A stretch of 29,823 nt of DNA from a virus. The position numbers and the translations under genes were made by a program. The notes beneath the pieces are model-generated. The model saw nothing but the letters and a program-made list of their open reading frames with translations, was not told the origin of the DNA and searched no databases. Numbering within the stretch: position 1 is the stretch's first letter; every line of letters starts with the position of its first letter. The DNA lies in the IMG/VR virus record IMGVR_UViG_3300022743_000014, positions 1 to 29,823 of that record. One strand, 5' to 3'. Positions 25,754-29,823 of the stretch are shown here, one piece after another.

Positions 25754-26473
25754 ATGCAAATTATTTGTTGGAAAAGTGAAACAGACGGTAAGATTTTTGA
25801 AGACAAACACAAGTATCAACTGCACCTGCGTAAGCTGGCACGTCATCGTCTTGCGCAACGGCGACTGACTATTGACGAAGCAGAGAAAGATGCCATCTGG
25901 GCAGAACTTTATGAACGTGAGCAAAGCATTGAACAATGGGCACAGATGGTTATTGACTACCAGCACTTGTTCTGGGCAGAGGCTGCAAAAGGTGATCCAT
26001 ACGATTGGGAACGTGTCGGTAAGAAAATTGGTCGTGGCAAGGATGCTATCGTCATGCCATGTCCCAAGTTGCTAAGGATTGTAACCAATCTGCGGTGGAG
26101 CGATAGTGTTAGTAACAGTCATAGTTGCCCCCACGATGGTAAAACAAACTGGGGTGGCCACGAAACCAAGAATGGCGTCCCCACTGGGTATCCTGGTTGG
26201 CAAGGTTCAGTTACCTGGATTGCTGAATGGCCCAAAGAGCTTGATGGCATCTATCTTGCCAGTGACTTGTTTGCTAAAGGCACATTTCGTACAGGTCGTC
26301 AACGTGCTAACACTGGCACAGGTGGTGGAGGCGGTGGACACTTCAACAAAGAGTTCAACACTTACTGCCAACAGCCCAGCTACGACTTCAAGTTGTTTGC
26401 CAGTGACTGGCCCGGGCTTGCTCGTTACCATGAAAAGCAAAAGATGTGGAACGTATTAAAGGAAGTAGCATGA
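25754..26473 (+). CDS. Unknown phage protein, 239 residues
   Basis: ATG 25754 with GGAG 7 nt upstream. ICWKSETDGKIFEDKHKYQL, then a long charged helix (RKLARHRLAQRRLTIDEAEK, about 28-47), a Cys/His/Gly-rich middle (SHSCPHDGKTNWGGHETK), a Gly run (GTGGGGGGHF) and aromatic C-terminus (FASDWPGLARYHEKQKMW). One of the longest genes in the early-type region. It resembles uncharacterised phage proteins; no catalytic motif is certain. Its 3' end overlaps the next gene by 4 nt. Confidence 0.7.
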   Translation: MQIICWKSETDGKIFEDKHKYQLHLRKLARHRLAQRRLTIDEAEKDAIWAELYEREQSIEQWAQMVIDYQHLFWAEAAKGDPYDWERVGKKIGRGKDAIVMPCPKLLRIVTNLRWSDSVSNSHSCPHDGKTNWGGHETKNGVPTGYPGWQGSVTWIAEWPKELDGIYLASDLFAKGTFRTGRQRANTGTGGGGGGHFNKEFNTYCQQPSYDFKLFASDWPGLARYHEKQKMWNVLKEVA

Positions 26474-26712
26474 GCGAAGTTTTAGATATTGTTGATCGTC
26501 CGATTCACGTAGATGACTTTGTGGCATTCTACTCCAACGTTTACAAAGTCATTGGCTTGGGCAAACCCAACCATTACGGCTCTGCGCAAGTTCGTATCAA
26601 ACTGGCAGAGCCCAGCAAGACAACAAAAAGTGTAGTAAAATACAGCAGAGACATGTGCGTAATCCCTGCAGCCGATGTGACCATGTGGTTACTCAAGAAA
26701 GGTTATTCGTGA
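26470..26712 (+). CDS. Small beta-type protein, 80 residues
   Basis: AAGGAAG upstream, ATGA overlap. LDIVDRPIHVDDFVAFYSNV, YKVIGLGKPNHYGSAQVRIK and VIPAADVTMWLLKKGYS. The strand pattern D-x-V-x-F-x-x-x-x-x-Y-x-V-I recalls small SH3-like or adaptor proteins in phages. Function unknown. Ends overlapping a GTG start. Confidence 0.7.
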   Translation: MSEVLDIVDRPIHVDDFVAFYSNVYKVIGLGKPNHYGSAQVRIKLAEPSKTTKSVVKYSRDMCVIPAADVTMWLLKKGYS

Positions 26713-26987
26713 GATTAGTAAAATTAAACAAAACACACAAAGCCTACAAAGAGTATCACCACGCTTGGGCTTTTAGATTCAGCAGCTACGACAGCAAGCA
26801 ATGCTCAAAGATTGAAAGAATCTTGCACGACATGCACGGTAGTCAATATTCGTATTACATGCATAACCCAACTTGGAAGTCTGGCTTTGGCTCCATTTCT
26901 CGTGACACTGGCTATCGTACTTATTGGGTCAGTTTCACAAACGAAACTGATGCCACAGCAGTTTTGCTGCGCTTGACAGATAATTAA
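26709..26987 (+). CDS. Small DEDA-like protein, GTG start
   Basis: 92 residues from GTG 26709 in a GTGA overlap; an upstream in-frame start lies within the previous gene. RLVKLNKTHKAYKEYHHAWA, IERILHDMHGSQYSYYMHNP and SFTNETDATAVLLRLTDN. The closing F-x-N-E-T-D-A-x-x-x-L-x-L resembles the DEDA family motif. Function unknown. Promoter for the next gene overlaps its stop. Confidence 0.65.
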   Translation: MRLVKLNKTHKAYKEYHHAWAFRFSSYDSKQCSKIERILHDMHGSQYSYYMHNPTWKSGFGSISRDTGYRTYWVSFTNETDATAVLLRLTDN

Positions 26988-27001
26988 ATTGGTTGTATAA
27001 T
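26973..27001 (+). promoter_or_regulatory. Early-series promoter variant
   Basis: TTGACA (26973-26978), spacer GATAATTAAATTGGTTG, TATAAT (26996-27001), then AGATACATC. Lies within the end of the upstream gene. Confidence 0.85.
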
Positions 27002-27031
27002 AGATACATCTAAACAGCACAGAGAACAAGA

Positions 27032-27262
27032 ATGTCACTGCAATCTATTGAAAACAAGTTTTACTTTGATCTTTGGGCAGAGTCTCATCCACTGATGACT
27101 GTGACATTCTTCTGGCGCAATCTGCGTGGCGATGAAATGGAATGCCGTTTGCACAACACCACATACAACAAGGCTTTGGCTGTGGCTAAATCAATGGGCT
27201 ACATAGAGCCAAAGTGGTACAATCCCCTGTCTTGGCTCAATGGCGTAGTCACAGTGGGTTGA
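27032..27262 (+). CDS. Small aromatic protein, 76 residues
   Basis: ATG 27032, with only a weak GAGAAC upstream. SLQSIENKFYFDLWAESHPL, MTVTFFWRNLRGDEMECRLH and KSMGYIEPKWYNPLSWLNGV. Rich in Trp/Phe/Tyr; strand pair, then helix. No family recognised. Next promoter overlaps its stop. Confidence 0.7.
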   Translation: MSLQSIENKFYFDLWAESHPLMTVTFFWRNLRGDEMECRLHNTTYNKALAVAKSMGYIEPKWYNPLSWLNGVVTVG

Positions 27263-27287
27263 CAGATAATTAAATTGGTGTTACAAT
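27259..27287 (+). promoter_or_regulatory. Early-series promoter, decayed
   Basis: TTGACA (27259-27264), spacer GATAATTAAATTGGTGT, TACAAT (27282-27287). The spacer is a near copy of the one at 26979, differing only in its last two bases. Confidence 0.75.
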
Positions 27288-27310
27288 CAGATTTTAACAA
27301 AGGAAATATC

Positions 27311-27541
27311 ATGCTAGTTCTTTCAAAGAAGCAAAAAGCATTTGCAATGACCACAGCCATCTTTGCATTTGCAGTAGTCGTGGGCATGGCGATCCAGTTT
27401 ATCGCTGAAAACGTTCCGGGATATGTAATACTTTATATTGCAGGGTTTGCCATGTTCTGCGTCCTGTTTAACCTGATGTATACTATTATGATTGCCAAGT
27501 TGGAATACGACGAACGATTTGAAAAATCAGTTGACAAATAA
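27311..27541 (+). CDS. Small two-helix membrane protein
   Basis: 76 residues from ATG 27311 with AAAGG 8 nt upstream; an earlier in-frame start at 27275 overlaps the promoter. Two transmembrane segments (about 11-31 and 38-60), then a charged tail (KLEYDERFEKSVDK). Topology suggests a short periplasmic loop. Function unknown; no transporter motif seen. Confidence 0.75.
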   Translation: MLVLSKKQKAFAMTTAIFAFAVVVGMAIQFIAENVPGYVILYIAGFAMFCVLFNLMYTIMIAKLEYDERFEKSVDK

Positions 27542-27556
27542 ACAGAAAGTAGATTT

Positions 27557-27757
27557 ATGAGTAAAAATGTTGTCCCAGTTGTCTTCGGTAACAAGACCTT
27601 TTTTGTAACTAAAAGTTCTAATTTTGTTGTCTGTGAAAGCAAAGAAGATGGAACTCGTATTTCAGACGGCATCCACAACAACGGTGGTTGGGTGGTGGGT
27701 GAGTCCTATCAAACAGTAGTCAAAAAGATCACAGAAGCCTACGAACAATTAGCCTAA
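27557..27757 (+). CDS. Small beta-type protein, 66 residues
   Basis: SKNVVPVVFGNKTFFVTKSS, then FVVCESKEDGTRISDGIHNN and VVGESYQTVVKKITEAYEQL. Strands followed by one C-terminal helix. No clear ribosome site, so translation may depend on the upstream gene. Function unknown. Confidence 0.65.
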   Translation: MSKNVVPVVFGNKTFFVTKSSNFVVCESKEDGTRISDGIHNNGGWVVGESYQTVVKKITEAYEQLA

Positions 27758-27773
27758 TTATTTGTCAAAACGG

Positions 27774-27802
27774 TTGACAAATAAACTTTTTGGTTGTATA
27801 AT
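27774..27802 (+). promoter_or_regulatory. Early-series promoter
   Basis: TTGACA (27774-27779), spacer AATAAACTTTTTGGTTG, TATAAT (27797-27802), then AGATACATC. Its spacer is nearly that of 17588-17604. Confidence 0.9.
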
Positions 27803-27833
27803 AGATACATCTTAAACGAATCAGGAGTTGAAA

Positions 27834-28244
27834 ATGGCCTACGTATCACAAGAACGCAAAGCAGCTATCGCACCCCAAGTCAAAGCAATCTGCAAGAAAT
27901 ACGGTGTGAAAGCAAGTCTTGCGGTTCGCCATCATTCAACTCTTGTGCTAAACATCAAGCAAGGCGATATTGACTTTATCGGCAACTATAACGAGACAGT
28001 TGAAGGTCGTCGCTATAACTATCAAGCCAAAGACAGTCTTCAGGTCAATACATATTGGTATCACGAACACTTTTCTGGCAAAGCCAAAAACTTCTTGGAA
28101 GAAGTGATCCGTGCTATGAACGCGGGCAATCATGACAACAGCGATATCCAAACTGACTACTTTGACGTGGGTTGGTATGTTGATGTGAACATCGGCAAGT
28201 GGAATCAGCCCTACGCTCTGGTCAAATTATTTGACAATAAATGA
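27834..28244 (+). CDS. Conserved phage/plasmid protein, 136 residues
   Basis: ATG 27834, AGGAG 8 nt upstream. MAYVSQERKAAIAPQVKAIC, KKYGVKASLAVRHHSTLVLN and YFDVGWYVDVNIGKWNQPYA. The opening A-Y-V-S-Q-E-x-K...K-K-Y-G-V-K...RHHSTLV is a pattern I recall from many phages and plasmids, uncharacterised, perhaps associated with large polyvalent proteins. No catalytic motif can be named. Promoter of the next gene overlaps its stop. Confidence 0.75.
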   Translation: MAYVSQERKAAIAPQVKAICKKYGVKASLAVRHHSTLVLNIKQGDIDFIGNYNETVEGRRYNYQAKDSLQVNTYWYHEHFSGKAKNFLEEVIRAMNAGNHDNSDIQTDYFDVGWYVDVNIGKWNQPYALVKLFDNK

Positions 28245-28259
28245 TTTTGGTTGTATAAT
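28231..28259 (+). promoter_or_regulatory. Early-series promoter
   Basis: TTGACA (28231-28236), spacer ATAAATGATTTTGGTTG, TATAAT (28254-28259), then AGTTACAAG. The upstream gene's stop (28242-28244) lies in the spacer. Confidence 0.9.
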
Positions 28260-28289
28260 AGTTACAAGTAAACAAAACAAGGAAGCAAA

Positions 28290-28766
28290 ATGTCAACACG
28301 TTCAGCAATCGGTGTAATGCATGGTAATAAAGCCAAAGTTGTTTATTGTCACCATGACGGATACCTGAATTTTAATGGTGTTATTCTGCAAGAACACTAC
28401 GACAGCCCAAAGGCCAATAACTTGGTAGCATTGGGTGACATGAGTTCATTGGGTCAGAATCTTGCGCCACCAGAAGGTGTCGTTCACTCATATCGTGACC
28501 CATTGATGGGCGTTTGTGTGTTCTATGACCGTGATCGCGGTGAACGATTTGGCACCGAATTCCGCGTATGTCAAAGCGACAAAGAGTTGTTTGATACATA
28601 CACTGATTGTGATTATTTCTACATCATGAAAGATGGTGTGTGGTTCGTGTCTCAGGGCGCAGATTCAGAGTGGAAACTTTTATCTGATGCTTTGCAGGAA
28701 GAGCGTGATGCCAGCTACAAGGCACTTAGCATCACTCGTTTAATTGGAATGTCTGAGGAGGCATAA
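28290..28766 (+). CDS. Conserved phage protein, MSTRSAIG family
   Basis: 158 residues; AAGGAAG upstream. MSTRSAIGVMHGNKAKVVYC then HHDGYLNFNGVILQEHYDSP is a pattern seen in many phages and some plasmids, where the protein has no assigned function. C-H-H-D-G-Y with the following Asn/Glu is a plausible metal or nucleotide site, but unproven. CDYFYIMKDGVWFVSQGADS forms the C-terminal strands. Confidence 0.8.
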   Translation: MSTRSAIGVMHGNKAKVVYCHHDGYLNFNGVILQEHYDSPKANNLVALGDMSSLGQNLAPPEGVVHSYRDPLMGVCVFYDRDRGERFGTEFRVCQSDKELFDTYTDCDYFYIMKDGVWFVSQGADSEWKLLSDALQEERDASYKALSITRLIGMSEEA

Positions 28767-28767
28767 A

Positions 28768-28968
28768 ATGGAAAAACTTATCGCATTACTTATTGGCATT
28801 GCAACTCTGATCTTTATCAGCTTTTTGCTATCCTGGCCAGTATTCATGTTGTGGAATGGTTGCTTGGTTGATGCAGTCAGTGGTGCAAAAGAAATCACTT
28901 GGTTGCAGGGCTGGGGACTTTCATTCTTGTTTGGCATTTTGTTCAAGCAAGGCGCTACTACTAAGTAA
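28768..28968 (+). CDS. Small membrane protein, 66 residues
   Basis: ATG 28768 with GAGGAGG 6 nt before it. EKLIALLIGIATLIFISFLL spans the first helix. A Trp/Phe segment (WPVFMLWNGCL), a short polar loop, then a second hydrophobic region (WLQGWGLSFLFGILFKQ). Resembles a common small phage inner-membrane protein; function unknown. Confidence 0.75.
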   Translation: MEKLIALLIGIATLIFISFLLSWPVFMLWNGCLVDAVSGAKEITWLQGWGLSFLFGILFKQGATTK

Positions 28969-28977
28969 GGAATAATC

Positions 28978-29106
28978 ATGCGTGTATTTCTCACTGGATT
29001 TGTTTTAGGCATTGTTGTGGCCACAGTTGGCTTCAGCGGTGTCGCACGTATTCTGGACAATGGTATTTCTACAGTGAAATCCCAAAGTCAGGAACTGGCC
29101 AAATAA
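28978..29106 (+). CDS. Mini membrane protein, 42 residues
   Basis: MRVFLTGFVLGIVVATVGFS then GVARILDNGISTVKSQSQEL. One transmembrane helix and a short polar tail. AAGGAA lies 6 nt upstream. I recall similar phage proteins (VATVGFSGVAR), uncharacterised. Confidence 0.65.
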   Translation: MRVFLTGFVLGIVVATVGFSGVARILDNGISTVKSQSQELAK

Positions 29107-29119
29107 TCGGTCAACCAAG

Positions 29120-29167
29120 ATTTGAATTATAGTTGACTAGTAATCCAATGTCTGCTATAATTCAAAT
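29120..29167 (+). promoter_or_regulatory. Promoter bracketed by 13-bp inverted repeat
   Basis: TTGACT (29133-29138), 17 nt, TATAAT (29156-29161). ATTTGAATTATAG (29120-29132) and CTATAATTCAAAT (29155-29167) are a perfect inverted pair abutting the -35 and covering the -10. A smaller hairpin, TGTCGT-ATTGAA-ACGACA (29169-29186), lies in the leader. A likely operator arrangement. Confidence 0.75.
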
Positions 29168-29221
29168 GTGTCGTATTGAAACGACATTTCAACTCAACTA
29201 ACTTTTCGGAGTATATCTCAA

Positions 29222-29569
29222 ATGACTGACAAACTTTATTCTGTCGCTGGTGTTTCTAAACTCAATGGTGCTTACAAGGTGCGTTTCGCAAACGACTTGG
29301 TTGGCCGTATCAAGGCTCTTGCAAAATCTCATGAGGACGTTCAATTGTTTGAATTGCCCCGTGAAATGAGTAAGGCAGAAGTCGTGAGTTTCTTGAAGGC
29401 ACACGAACTCTACGCAAACCCAACTTATCGTGAGGCGATTGATAACGCCGATGAGAAGTACAACGGCACCAAGACCGTCAAGGTCAAGGCTACTAAGGCA
29501 GCAACAGCAAAGCCAAGCATGGAGTCTATCAAGGCTCGTGCTGAAGCCAAAACTGAAGCAGCCGAGTAA
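29222..29569 (+). CDS. Unknown protein with Lys/Ala-rich tail
   Basis: 115 residues; CGGAG upstream. LYSVAGVSKLNGAYKVRFAN, DLVGRIKALAKSHEDVQLFE and PREMSKAEVVSFLKAHELYA form a compact alpha/beta domain. The last 35 residues (TKTVKVKATKAATAKPSMES) are Lys/Ala/Thr-rich and probably bind nucleic acid or are disordered. A phage family I recall only as conserved. Long leader with promoter repeats and hairpin implies tight control and strong expression. Confidence 0.75.
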   Translation: MTDKLYSVAGVSKLNGAYKVRFANDLVGRIKALAKSHEDVQLFELPREMSKAEVVSFLKAHELYANPTYREAIDNADEKYNGTKTVKVKATKAATAKPSMESIKARAEAKTEAAE

Positions 29570-29597
29570 GCGGTAACGGTTTCATTTATTTCCTTTA

Positions 29598-29619
29598 GCC
29601 CTCTTAGGAGGGCTTTTTT
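29598..29619 (+). terminator. Rho-independent terminator
   Basis: GCCCTC, loop TTAG, GAGGGC, then six T. Closes the early-type region. Confidence 0.9.
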
Positions 29620-29624
29620 GCCTG

Positions 29625-29632
29625 CATAAATA
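29625..29632 (+). promoter_or_regulatory. T4-like late promoter CATAAATA
   Basis: CATAAATACTAG, with the ATG at 29637 only 4 nt after the box; directly after a terminator. Transcription would start at or near the start codon. Confidence 0.65.
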
Positions 29633-29636
29633 CTAG

Positions 29637-29823
29637 ATGCAGATTAAAGAAATCATCACCGAGAGTCTGAGCAGAATTGCTTATCACTATACAAATACTG
29701 CCTCTGCGCTAAAGATCATCAAAACAGGTGTTTTTGAACTTAGCAGTAGTTTGGGCAGCATTGAACAGCAATACGCACCGCCAGGTTACAATTACTTCCT
29801 AAGCACAACACGAACCAAGATGG
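29637..29823 (+). CDS. Tagged ADP-ribosyltransferase-like protein, partial
   Basis: The first 62 residues only; the frame is open at the right edge. MQIKEIITE is the tag, with I-T-E as cleavage site. SRIAYHYTNTASALKIIKTG then FELSS and NYFLSTTRTK match the start of ADP-ribosyltransferases of the H-Y type (YHxT...A..IL..G, then FLSTTR), which move ADP-ribose from NAD to proteins or nucleic acid. T4 packs such an enzyme (Alt) in its head and injects it; the same logic fits here. Late promoter 4 nt before the ATG. Confidence 0.65.
   Translation, partial: MQIKEIITESLSRIAYHYTNTASALKIIKTGVFELSSSLGSIEQQYAPPGYNYFLSTTRTKM

Noticed and set aside
17841-28259. Regularly recurring AT-rich motif as a CRISPR-like array
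   Set aside because: Copies are irregularly spaced, each ahead of a gene, and form -35/-10 boxes; they are promoters.
1-29823. tRNA genes
   Set aside because: Gaps between genes are short and filled by promoters or terminators; no cloverleaf-like sequence was noticed by eye.

Overview
The window looks like part of a large tailed-phage genome, probably a T4-like myovirus, infecting a Gram-negative host. Four things support this. Genes are tightly packed, with many ATGA or TAATG stop/start overlaps. There are two clear promoter classes: TTGACA-17-TATAAT, and T4-late-type TATAAATA. There are lipoprotein and Sec signals but no ribosomal or housekeeping operons. Many genes encode very small phage-type proteins. 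A phasin-like gene hints at a host that stores polyhydroxyalkanoate, but the host cannot be fixed from this sequence. I saw no tRNA, rRNA, CRISPR array or insertion sequence.

Layout. 1-2065 holds a partial GIY-YIG nuclease gene (-), a tagged late-type gene (300), a glycosyltransferase-like protein (-) and a membrane-anchored histone-H1-like protein (-). 2238-5561 holds a phasin-like protein, secreted or lipoprotein genes and small unknowns. 5623-8745 holds a SprT-like metalloprotease, a radical SAM enzyme, ClpP and three tandem small paralogs. 8835-11591 holds three mini-proteins, a GNAT acetyltransferase, a HAD-ParB fusion and an exported DNA/RNA nuclease. 11652-16808 is one operon: an amidoligase-like protein of 986 residues, a gamma-glutamylcyclotransferase, a conserved phage protein and a nucleotidyltransferase. 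16810-29597 is an early-type accessory region of about 40 small plus-strand genes, driven by repeated near-identical promoters. The window ends inside an ADP-ribosyltransferase-like gene.

The most interesting signal is a set of otherwise unrelated proteins that share a short N-terminal tag of the form M-K/R-x-x-E followed by hydrophobics and [IL]-[ST]-E: MKIYEITE, MRYQEFLSE, MKINEITE, MKITEA, MQIKEIITE. It resembles the capsid-targeting peptide of T4 internal proteins (MKTYQEFIAE), which the prohead protease removes. Several tagged genes follow T4-late-like TAAATA boxes at only 4-5 nt from the ATG. I infer a cargo set packed in the capsid and delivered with the DNA. It would include a peptide-ligase/cyclotransferase/nucleotidyltransferase cassette and an Alt-like ADP-ribosyltransferase.

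A second signal is regulatory. At least a dozen promoters share not only -35 and -10 boxes but the spacer sequence (AATGATTTTGGTTG) and the start region (ACAT). In some of them the start codon lies at the expected transcription start, which predicts leaderless mRNAs. Inverted repeats are centred on or flank several promoters. The early region also contains dispersed paralog families with shared head and tail DNA sequences.
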